A stretch of 64,000 nt of DNA from Methylacidimicrobium fagopyrum (lineage in GTDB: Bacteria; Verrucomicrobiota; Verrucomicrobiia; Limisphaerales; UBA11358), in NCBI GenBank assembly GCA_026225255.1, contig JAMFSJ010000033.1:1-64000 (forward strand), read 5' to 3'. Positions 28,987 to 37,213 of this stretch are shown in pieces (position 1 is the stretch's first letter; the number at the start of each line of letters is the position of its first letter). The notes below the pieces were generated by a model, which worked only from the letters and a program-made list of their open reading frames with translations, did no database searches and was not told where the DNA came from. A program made the position numbers and the translations under genes.

Positions 28987-31900
28987 ATGAAAACGAACGT
29001 GAAAAATATATCGGCCCTGCGCCGCGCAAGGTTCTTGATCCACCGCCTGTTAATCTGTGCGCCGCTGGCATTAGTTGCCCCGTTGACGGCCAGTGCGCAG
29101 CAATCGGTGTTCAATGATACTTTTAGCAGCAGCACGGTCAGCAAAATCAGCACGCCCGGCGGCACGCCCACGGCTTCCTTTACGAGCTATGACTTTGGCG
29201 CCCCCAAAGCCATTTCGACTTTGGCTTCGGTGGGGACGGTGATCACCCCCGGACGATTGGCCTTGGGAATGTTAGCCACTTCGTCCGCTTATATCGAAGG
29301 GCAGGCGATCTTCACGGCGCATCCGGTTACTTTGGCTATTCCGGGAGATACCATTGAGGTTCAATCTATTTTCACGGCGACAACTAATTTATTTACCGGC
29401 GTAGCTTCCGACACGATGACGCTGGGTTTGTTTAACTCCGGCGGATCCGTTCCCTACACCAATCTTTTTAACAACGGCTTTGTTTCAACGACCACCACCG
29501 CCGCCTTAGGGGGCGTTCAGAACTGGCTCGGTTACCGGAGCGATCTGGCCTACGGCGGCTCGACCGCGGGCGCTGGTATTTCGGCCAATTCTTCCACCTT
29601 CAGCCGCCCCGCGCAAAATCAGGGCAACAACCTGAATCAAGTGTTGATTCAGACGGGTAGCGGTGGCTCGCTTAACGGGGTTAATCTCGGCCAGAATGCC
29701 AATACCATCGCCCCCCTGACGATTGGCAGCCAATACACGTTGGATTTCAAGATTGCTTTGCAAACGAATGGCAGTCTGGCCATCACGCACACCCTTTACG
29801 TTGGCGTGGGAACCGGTGGCACGGTTTTGGCGACCAATAACGCCACCGCCGCGGGCGCGAATATCCTGACCACTAATTTTGATGCGCTCTGTCTCGGCGG
29901 CAAGCGCACGGGAAGTGTCGTCACGACCAACTACATCAACCAAATCCTGGTCACCTTCACCAGTTCGAATCAAGCCGGCCCTTATTTTAATGTGCTTTCC
30001 AGCGGCGATCCTTGTGCCGGTGGCGTGGACATTACTTTGAACGGATCGGTGACGACCAACGCTTATTTGCTTTATACTAACGGCGTTTACAATGGGCAGT
30101 CTTTGGCGGGCACCGGAGCGGCCCTTGATTTCGGCACCCAGACTTCCCCGGCGATCTACACCGTAATCGCTAGTAATACGGTCACCGCCAGCACGGGGCC
30201 GATGTATGACAGTGCCAGTGTTTTCGCGCCCGGGGTAACGATCGCGCTCCAGCCCAACCCAGCCACTGTAGTTAGCAATCTACCGACTTCGTTTTCAGTG
30301 ACCGCCATCGGCGCCAGCTTGAGTTATCAATGGTATAAAAATGGAGTGCCGCTGACGAACAGCGCTAATATTTCCGGGGCGCAAACGGCGAACTTGAAAT
30401 TTGCGGCGGCCGGGGCGGGCGACGCGGCGACTTCGCTTACTGGCTATACGGTGGTAGCGCAAACTCCTTGCGGCAACTTAGTCACTTCGACACCGCCGGT
30501 GTCGTTGACTTTGACGGCACCGCGCAATCTGATCTGGGCTGGTGGCAATCCGATCACCGACTGGAACTACACCGATCAGGAATTTACGCTCGCCGGTTCG
30601 CCGACGGCTTTTGCGCCGGGCGACAATACAACTTTCAACGATACTTCGTCTTACCAATCCGTGACGATCTCCAACGATCTCACCTCGTCCTTGGTTTCAG
30701 TAGTGGGCACCAGGAGTTACACTTTTAGCGGACCCAATAAGCTCGCCGGGGTTTCCAGCGTGGCAGTGGGCGGTTCGGCCACCCTGACCCTCCTTAACAA
30801 TAATAGTTATACTGGCGGCACGATTGTTAGCAATGGTGCGACGCTGGCGATCGGTGATGGCTCTTCGATTAAAGGTTCACTGACGGGCACCGTAACGGTT
30901 AACTCGGGTGGGAATCTTAATTATAGTTCTACGTCGGCTTTGATAACCGGCACTTTAAATATCTTGAACGGTTTTGCTGGCAGCGGAACGGTTAATTTCA
31001 ATGATGCCGCCGGGGCTACTTATGCCACCGCCGCAAGTATTGTGATCAATAGTAACTTTAACGGCACGATCAATATTAACGGCTTCACCGCGCTGCATGC
31101 CAGCAGTGGCAATGCCGGTTATGCGCTCGGCAATGGCAGCACGATTAATGCGCTGGGCGACAACGGTAACTCTACCGCCCCGCAGATCTGGCTGGATCCA
31201 TCGGCCACCGCTTATAATAACACCTTTAATATTGCGGGCACGGGGTGGGAAGGCGCCTCGCCTTATACCGGTGCCTTACGCGTGTTCAACTGCACCGTCA
31301 ACGGCCCGATCAACCTGCTGGCGAATGCTCGCATTGGCGGGACCATTAATGGGGCGACCATTCAGAGTGTTATCGCTGGTCCTTATCAGCTTGAGGTCTG
31401 GGGCAATACTAACTCGTTTGTGTTGATCACGGGGCCGACGAATGGCTTGCCCCAAGCCTATGCTTCAACCTTGATCACTGCCGGTTCGATCCAAGCGGCC
31501 AATAGCAACGCAATCAGCACCGGCCCATTGACTTTAGACTCCGGTGGCGATCTGCGCCTCTTTGGCAATAATCTTACGGTGGCAAATCTAGCGAGCATCA
31601 ATTCGGGCCAGATTCTATTGATTGAAGGTCCGCGGGTTCGCAATCTGAATACGACCAACGCGGCCACGTTGACGGTTGGGACGGATAACAGCAGCACGAC
31701 GTTCGCGGGCACCTTCTCGGATGGCGCGGCGGCGGCGTTCGGATTGACCAAAGTCGGTAGCGGCACGCTGACGCTGACGGGAATCAGCACGAACACGGGC
31801 GCGATAACGGTTAATGGCGGCATCTTGGCACTGTCCGGCTCAGCTTCCTTTGGCAAGGCCACTCAAATCATTGCCAACAGCGGCGGGTTCTATGATGTCA

Positions 31901-32562
31901 CCGGCGCGGGCGGCACGTTGACCCTCAATAGTGGTCAAACCCTTCGGGGCAACGGCGGCATGGTTAGCGGCGCTCTCGTTGCGGCCAGCGGTTCAACGGT
32001 GGCTCCGGGACTCCCCCTGGGAACCCTGACCGTTTCTGGCAACGCCACGGTCAACGGTATTTACCGCGTAAATCTGAATCGCACTAATGCGCCAAGTAAC
32101 TGTAGTCAGTTGACCTCCGCGGGTGGTTCCATCACCTACAGCGGTGCGACGTTGAGCGTGACCAATCTCGGTCCGAAGTTGCAGGCGGGGGACTTCTTCC
32201 AATTATTCCCCAGCGCGACGGCCGGGTTCAGTGCCGTGACCTTGCCGACCAATGATGTGCCAAACAATGCCGTGTATAACTGGAATAACACCGTTTCAGT
32301 GGATGGCCGGATCACGATAGCCAGTGTGTCGTTCATTGTTAATACCGCTCCGACCAATCTTGTGACCAGCGTTACCAATGGATCACTGACGTTGAGCTGG
32401 CCGGTTGATCATACGGGTTGGACCCTTCAGTCCCAGACGAATTCACTTAGCAAAGGCCTGGGCACCAATTGGACCGATGTCGTCGGCAGCGCGGCCACAA
32501 ATCGGGTGATCATTCCCATTGTTTCCACTAACGGCAGCGTGTTTTTCCGGATGAAATATTGA
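28987..32562 (+). CDS. Large secreted autotransporter-associated beta-strand repeat protein
   Basis: A 1191-residue exported protein. The signal peptide ends LTASA. Residues about 30-330 form a beta-rich domain and about 420-510 an Ig-like module (LSYQWYKNGVPLTNSA). From about 580 there are repeated beta-strand units of the autotransporter-associated type (LTKVGSGTLTLTGISTNTG near 917). The last 70 residues match the tail of the next gene: LSWPVDHTGWTLQSQTN ... GLGTNWTDV ... FFRMKY. No catalytic motif was found, so it is more likely a structural or binding surface protein. It lies between the prepilin and a GH28 gene. Confidence 0.78.
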   Translation: MKTNVKNISALRRARFLIHRLLICAPLALVAPLTASAQQSVFNDTFSSSTVSKISTPGGTPTASFTSYDFGAPKAISTLASVGTVITPGRLALGMLATSSAYIEGQAIFTAHPVTLAIPGDTIEVQSIFTATTNLFTGVASDTMTLGLFNSGGSVPYTNLFNNGFVSTTTTAALGGVQNWLGYRSDLAYGGSTAGAGISANSSTFSRPAQNQGNNLNQVLIQTGSGGSLNGVNLGQNANTIAPLTIGSQYTLDFKIALQTNGSLAITHTLYVGVGTGGTVLATNNATAAGANILTTNFDALCLGGKRTGSVVTTNYINQILVTFTSSNQAGPYFNVLSSGDPCAGGVDITLNGSVTTNAYLLYTNGVYNGQSLAGTGAALDFGTQTSPAIYTVIASNTVTASTGPMYDSASVFAPGVTIALQPNPATVVSNLPTSFSVTAIGASLSYQWYKNGVPLTNSANISGAQTANLKFAAAGAGDAATSLTGYTVVAQTPCGNLVTSTPPVSLTLTAPRNLIWAGGNPITDWNYTDQEFTLAGSPTAFAPGDNTTFNDTSSYQSVTISNDLTSSLVSVVGTRSYTFSGPNKLAGVSSVAVGGSATLTLLNNNSYTGGTIVSNGATLAIGDGSSIKGSLTGTVTVNSGGNLNYSSTSALITGTLNILNGFAGSGTVNFNDAAGATYATAASIVINSNFNGTININGFTALHASSGNAGYALGNGSTINALGDNGNSTAPQIWLDPSATAYNNTFNIAGTGWEGASPYTGALRVFNCTVNGPINLLANARIGGTINGATIQSVIAGPYQLEVWGNTNSFVLITGPTNGLPQAYASTLITAGSIQAANSNAISTGPLTLDSGGDLRLFGNNLTVANLASINSGQILLIEGPRVRNLNTTNAATLTVGTDNSSTTFAGTFSDGAAAAFGLTKVGSGTLTLTGISTNTGAITVNGGILALSGSASFGKATQIIANSGGFYDVTGAGGTLTLNSGQTLRGNGGMVSGALVAASGSTVAPGLPLGTLTVSGNATVNGIYRVNLNRTNAPSNCSQLTSAGGSITYSGATLSVTNLGPKLQAGDFFQLFPSATAGFSAVTLPTNDVPNNAVYNWNNTVSVDGRITIASVSFIVNTAPTNLVTSVTNGSLTLSWPVDHTGWTLQSQTNSLSKGLGTNWTDVVGSAATNRVIIPIVSTNGSVFFRMKY

Positions 32563-32582
32563 GGGTTCAATCGTTAGACCGT

Positions 32583-32616
32583 GGCGGGCAACCAGTGATG
32601 GTTGCCCGCCCTGTTT
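32583..32616 (+). terminator. Rho-independent-like hairpin
   Basis: GGCGGGCAACCA (32583-32594) and TGGTTGCCCGCC (32599-32610) form a perfect 12-bp stem with a GTGA loop, followed by CTGTTTT. The T-run is short. It separates the surface protein gene from the next GH28 gene. Confidence 0.7.
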
Positions 32617-32628
32617 TAAGAGGTATTT

Positions 32629-34923
32629 GTGACGTTTGTCTCCCAGCACATTAGCCAGCGCGAAAAATATTCGTCTGGGACGTTCTATTCATTGATTCGT
32701 TCGATGCTGCTGGGTTGGGTCGCGGTCGCCGCTTTTTTGCCGTCTACAGGCCGGGCTTTGACTTCGTGGACGCTTTCTATCAACACGAATAATATCATCG
32801 TAGTCACTAACTCCCTCTACGGCGCGTTGGGGGATGGGATTTTTACGAACACGGTTGCCTTTCAAGCCGCCATCAATGCGGCGGCCAGCGGCGGCAGCAC
32901 GAACGGACTGCGGGGCGGCTTGGTGGAAATTCCGGCGGGAACATTTCTTTGCGGTCCGCTCACGCTGAAAAGCAATGTCCGGTTGCAACTAGACCAAGGT
33001 GCGATTGTTCGTTTGTTGAATTACAATTCCTATCCGGGTGCGCCGACCAATGTGACATCCTTTATCACCGCTACTAGTTTGACCAACCTCGCCGTCACCG
33101 GCTTGGGCATGTTTGACGGTCAAGGTTCGCCGTGGTGGCCCGGCTACGCAACCAATAGTCGTCCGGTAATTCTCTATTTTTCCAGTTGCTCCAAAGTGTG
33201 GTTGCAAGATTTTACCAGCAGCAATCCGCCGGTGGCGCATATTGCGATCAAAGGTGCTAACGCGGGAAACATCAATGTTATCGGTATCAAATTATTTGCC
33301 CCCGATTCTGCTGATGCGGTGAATCCTTCACATAATACCGACGGCGTGGATTTCGCCGAGACGAACGCGCTGTTTCAAGACTGCGTCATCAGCACCGGCG
33401 ACGACAATATTGCCATCGGCAGCAGCGGCTCGGTTTCCAAAGATATAGTCGTGACCAATTGTTTCTTTGGTTATGGCCACGGACTTAGTATCGGTAGTTA
33501 CACGTCCGGCGGCGTTTCTAATTTGACCGCGATCAACTGCACGTTCAGTAACACGGGTAACGGGATCAAGATCAAGTCCCAGCGTAATCGCGGCGGCGTG
33601 GTTCAGAATCTGAACTATTACAACCTCACGATGACTAATGTCGGTTGGCCGATCCAGTTTTATTCCTATTACGAATTTGGCTTGGGCACGTTGACAACGG
33701 TGACGCCGGGATTTGCGGCCATCACGGCTTTTACCAACGCAAATCCGATGCCTTACAGCCCGCCGATTTATCGCAACATCATCATCAGCAACCTGACCGC
33801 CAACGTGCTGAACGGTCGTCCGCCGTTGATGATCTGGGGCTTGCCCGATTATCCGATTTCCAATGTCGTGTTCCAAGCGGTCAAGCTCATCTCCAGTTCC
33901 ACCAGCCCATCGGGAATTTACAACGCGACTAACATCCAATTCGTTGATTGCTCGCTGCCCGTGCCCGCTGGGAAGAAGACAGTTCAAGTGTGGAATGCTG
34001 ACCTCACCTTCACCAACAGCGCAGCGTCGACTAATCTCTATATGCTCGATGGCCTGACGACGAACGGCATCGGCAACACGTTGCAGTTCGCCAATGCCAC
34101 GGCCACCGTGGCGAACACCAACGCCATCGCCGGTGGCGCCATAACCTTGGTAAATAGCACGTTCACCGTGAGTAATAATTTAACCCTGACTCTGACCACG
34201 CCGTTGAATTTTATACTCGGAACCAATCCGGCGACGTTGGTGATCAAAGGTAATTTAGCGTCCGGTGGCAGCGTGAACCTCGCGGCCGGTGCTGGGTTTA
34301 CGAATGGCAGTTATACCTTGATAACTTACACGGGAAGTTTCAGTGGCAGCTTGCCCGCTTTGGGGATAACGCCGGTCGGCTACAACTATTCGCTCAACGC
34401 GAATACGCCCGGCCAGATTCAACTTGCGGTGACCTTATTGGCACCCACCAATCTGGTAGCGACCGCGAGTAACCTACTCATCAATCTGAAATGGAATTCG
34501 GTCAACGGTGCGACGAGTTATAATCTGAAGCGCGGTCCGGCGAGTGGAAATTATCCGACGACCTTCAGCGGTTTAGTGGCGACCAATTTCAGCGATGCCA
34601 ACGTGACGAATGCGATGAGTTATTTCTATGTCGTCACCGCCACGGGCGCAGGCGGCGAAAGTTCCAATTCGGCGACTGCGACTGCGCTTCCGTTGCCGTC
34701 TAATCAGCCGGCGACTATTACCGCGCAAATCTCCGGCGGTCAGTTGCAGCTGGCGTGGCCGCAAGATCATCTCGGCTGGCGTTTGCAAACCCAAACCAAT
34801 CAGCTTACGGCTGGCCTCGGCACTAATTGGGTTACCGTGCCGGGTTCAACCAACTCCATGTTCGCGAGTTTTTTTATCAGCCCAATAAATGCTTCGACTT
34901 TTTTTCGGCTCGTCTATCCTTAA
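32629..34923 (+). CDS. GH28 polygalacturonase with FN3-like module and shared C-terminal tail
   Basis: A 764-residue exported enzyme. GTG 32629 has AAGAGG at a good distance; ATG 32704 is an alternative. Residues about 50-460 are GH28, with HNTDGVDFAE, STGDDNIAIGS, GHGLSIGSYTSGG and KIKSQRNRGG. A beta-strand-rich stretch follows, then an FN3-like module (about 603-690, LAPTNLVATASNLLINLKWN), and a tail LQLAWPQDHLGWRLQTQTN ... GLGTNWVTV ... FFRLVYP. The tail is nearly the same as in the preceding gene, which suggests a common export or surface-anchoring route. Substrate is likely galacturonan; modules may bind the cell wall or link to the surface. Confidence 0.9.
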   Translation: MTFVSQHISQREKYSSGTFYSLIRSMLLGWVAVAAFLPSTGRALTSWTLSINTNNIIVVTNSLYGALGDGIFTNTVAFQAAINAAASGGSTNGLRGGLVEIPAGTFLCGPLTLKSNVRLQLDQGAIVRLLNYNSYPGAPTNVTSFITATSLTNLAVTGLGMFDGQGSPWWPGYATNSRPVILYFSSCSKVWLQDFTSSNPPVAHIAIKGANAGNINVIGIKLFAPDSADAVNPSHNTDGVDFAETNALFQDCVISTGDDNIAIGSSGSVSKDIVVTNCFFGYGHGLSIGSYTSGGVSNLTAINCTFSNTGNGIKIKSQRNRGGVVQNLNYYNLTMTNVGWPIQFYSYYEFGLGTLTTVTPGFAAITAFTNANPMPYSPPIYRNIIISNLTANVLNGRPPLMIWGLPDYPISNVVFQAVKLISSSTSPSGIYNATNIQFVDCSLPVPAGKKTVQVWNADLTFTNSAASTNLYMLDGLTTNGIGNTLQFANATATVANTNAIAGGAITLVNSTFTVSNNLTLTLTTPLNFILGTNPATLVIKGNLASGGSVNLAAGAGFTNGSYTLITYTGSFSGSLPALGITPVGYNYSLNANTPGQIQLAVTLLAPTNLVATASNLLINLKWNSVNGATSYNLKRGPASGNYPTTFSGLVATNFSDANVTNAMSYFYVVTATGAGGESSNSATATALPLPSNQPATITAQISGGQLQLAWPQDHLGWRLQTQTNQLTAGLGTNWVTVPGSTNSMFASFFISPINASTFFRLVYP

Positions 34924-34950
34924 AATAATTACCACGCACCCAATCTTTTT

Positions 34951-36672
34951 ATGAAACGCTCATTACTAAATTATTTTTCCGCGAGCATCATCACGTTGCT
35001 TGCCAGCGTCGGCGGACAACTTCACGCCGCTGATGTTGCGCCCAGCTCGGATTATAAAATTAAAATCGTTCTCATCGGCGACTCCACGATGACCGATAGC
35101 GCGGGTTGGGGACTGGGGTTTAAACAATTTCTTGATCCCGACAAAGTTGAGTTGATCAATGCTTCGCAAGGCGGACGCAGCTCGCTGAGTTTTATGCGCG
35201 AAGGGCGTTGGACGAATGCGCTGGCGCTCAAGGCGGATTATTATTTGATTCAATTTGGGCATAACAATCAGCCCGGAAAACCGGGGCGATCCACGGATAT
35301 GCCGACGTTCATTGCCAACATGAAACAATACGTGGATGACGCGCGGGCGATTGGCGCGACGCCGATTTTGGTCACGCCTTTGACACGGCGGCAGTGGGAT
35401 AAGGAAAATCCGGGCAAAATTAAATCCACGCTGGAACCGTATGCCCAGGATGTCCGCGACATCGCGGTGGAGAAAAATGTTTTGCTGGTGGATTTGCACG
35501 CTCGGAGCATTGCGTTGTGCGAATCATTGGGACCGAAAAAATGTTTGGAATTTAGCCCGACCAAAAAGGACACGAATGGCGTCGTCGTTTTTGACGGCAC
35601 GCATCTGAATTCGAAAGGCCATGTGTTGATGGCGCGCTTGGTGGTCGAAGAATTACGGAAAGTCGTGCCCGCCCTCGCCCCTGTTTTGCTCGCCGAGCCG
35701 ATCAACGCCAATCCGGTCGCGCGCGAAGCCCGTTTCGATGCCGTGGTTTCCGCCGATGGTTCCGGCACGCACACGACGATTCAAGCCGCCCTCGCCGCCG
35801 CGCCGGACAACGGCACCAACTGGTTCAACATTCTCGTCAAGCCCGGCGTGTATCAAGGCCAGTTCATGATTCCGAAATCAAAGACCCATGTGCGGATCGT
35901 GGGCGAAGAAATGGCGAACACGATTTTGACCTGGCCGTTCAATGTCAACGAACCGCAGCCGGGATTGACGTATCAATTTAATCCGGGAATGGTCGTGGCC
36001 GCCGATGATTTTAGCGCCGAAAATTTGACCATTCAAAACACGTCGGGCGATCACGGTCAAGCGCTCGCCTTGCGCGTGGACGCCGACCGCGCGGTGTTCA
36101 CGCATTGCCGTCTGCTCGGCTGGCAAGACACGTTGCTGGTCAATAATGGCCGGCAGTATTTCACCAATTGTTACATCGAAGGTCGCGTGGATTTTATTTA
36201 CGGTTCCGGCACGGCGGTGTTTGATCACTGCGAAATTCACAGCAAAAATGGCGGCCACATCACCGCGGCCAGCACGCCGCCCGATCATCCGTTCGGCTTT
36301 ATCTTTTCGAACTGCAAACTGACGGGCGACTCAACCCCGTGGGTTAATCCAACCAATACGACCGCTTCCACGTCGTCAAAGAATGGTCTGGCCGACCTCG
36401 GACGTCCTTGGCGTCCCTACGCCAGCGTGGCGTATCTCAACTGCTGGATGGACGACCACATCAAACCGGCCGGCTGGAATAATTGGGGTAAAGTCACTAA
36501 TGAGATGACCGCGCGTTATTCGGAATATGCCAGCACCGGCCCGGGCGCGAATCCCTCCGCGCGCGTGAAATGGGCACACCAATTGACTGATACTGAAGCG
36601 TCCGCCTTGACGGTTGAAAATATTTTACGCGGTTCGGATAACTGGCAACCCGCGGCTGGCCCAGCGAATTGA
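34951..36672 (+). CDS. Bifunctional CE12 acetylesterase and CE8 pectin methylesterase
   Basis: A 573-residue exported protein (signal ending QLHA). Residues about 30-240 are an SGNH esterase of the CE12 rhamnogalacturonan acetylesterase type: LIGDSTMTD with Ser45, FGHNNQPG, and FDGTHLNSKGH with the Asp and His. Residues about 260-570 are CE8 pectin methylesterase: GWQDTLLVNNGR and GRVDFIYGSGTAVFD with the two Asp, and LGRPWRPYA with Arg. One protein could thus remove acetyl and methyl groups before depolymerases act. It starts 27 bases after the GH28 gene and ends 9 bases before the small AraC gene. Confidence 0.94.
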   Translation: MKRSLLNYFSASIITLLASVGGQLHAADVAPSSDYKIKIVLIGDSTMTDSAGWGLGFKQFLDPDKVELINASQGGRSSLSFMREGRWTNALALKADYYLIQFGHNNQPGKPGRSTDMPTFIANMKQYVDDARAIGATPILVTPLTRRQWDKENPGKIKSTLEPYAQDVRDIAVEKNVLLVDLHARSIALCESLGPKKCLEFSPTKKDTNGVVVFDGTHLNSKGHVLMARLVVEELRKVVPALAPVLLAEPINANPVAREARFDAVVSADGSGTHTTIQAALAAAPDNGTNWFNILVKPGVYQGQFMIPKSKTHVRIVGEEMANTILTWPFNVNEPQPGLTYQFNPGMVVAADDFSAENLTIQNTSGDHGQALALRVDADRAVFTHCRLLGWQDTLLVNNGRQYFTNCYIEGRVDFIYGSGTAVFDHCEIHSKNGGHITAASTPPDHPFGFIFSNCKLTGDSTPWVNPTNTTASTSSKNGLADLGRPWRPYASVAYLNCWMDDHIKPAGWNNWGKVTNEMTARYSEYASTGPGANPSARVKWAHQLTDTEASALTVENILRGSDNWQPAAGPAN

Positions 36673-36681
36673 GGCAACGCA

Positions 36682-37185
36682 ATGAAGGCGAAAGCACATC
36701 AGGTAGTTGAATTCAAACGGCACTTATCACCGCGCCGGTTCAAAGGACTTGAACTGGGCGCGGTTGCGGTCACGGCGGATCATGCCGGGATTTCCCGCAG
36801 TCTCCAGTTCGTGGCGCAAAATTTTAGACAGCCGATTCAGATCAGCGATCTCGTGACGGTTTCCGGCCTGTCGGTGCGCGGATTCACCAAAGCCTTCAGC
36901 CAGCATATCGGCGATACGCCGGGCGCTTACCTGCAACGCACCCGCATCGAACACGCCCAGCGGTTGTTGACGGAGCAGGATTTGAACTTGAAGCAAGTGG
37001 CCCAACAATGCGGCTATCGCAGCGAAAATACGTTCTGTGTCGCTTTTCAACGCGCGACGAAAACGTCGCCGAAGAAATTTCAAAGGCAATACTTGCTCGC
37101 GCTGTTTCAGCACCACCGAAAAGTTAAAAATCCGACGGACATTCGCGGCTGGTCTAGCCGACGTTTGAAAGTTCGGTGGGGCTGA
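36682..37185 (+). CDS. AraC-type DNA-binding protein lacking a sensor domain
   Basis: A 167-residue protein consisting almost only of the AraC-type double HTH (IQISDLVTVSGLSVRGFTKA and LKQVAQQCGYRSENTFCVAF). It aligns by eye with the C-termini of the two XylR-like regulators in this island but has no periplasmic-binding-like sensor. It may be a remnant of a third regulator, or a partner that competes for the same sites. The C-terminal extension is basic (RRLKVRWG). It lies between the CE12-CE8 gene and the large lyase gene, on the same strand. Confidence 0.85.
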   Translation: MKAKAHQVVEFKRHLSPRRFKGLELGAVAVTADHAGISRSLQFVAQNFRQPIQISDLVTVSGLSVRGFTKAFSQHIGDTPGAYLQRTRIEHAQRLLTEQDLNLKQVAQQCGYRSENTFCVAFQRATKTSPKKFQRQYLLALFQHHRKVKNPTDIRGWSSRRLKVRWG

Positions 37186-37213
37186 GTGGTTAAATTTATT
37201 TGTTATAAGTTGT

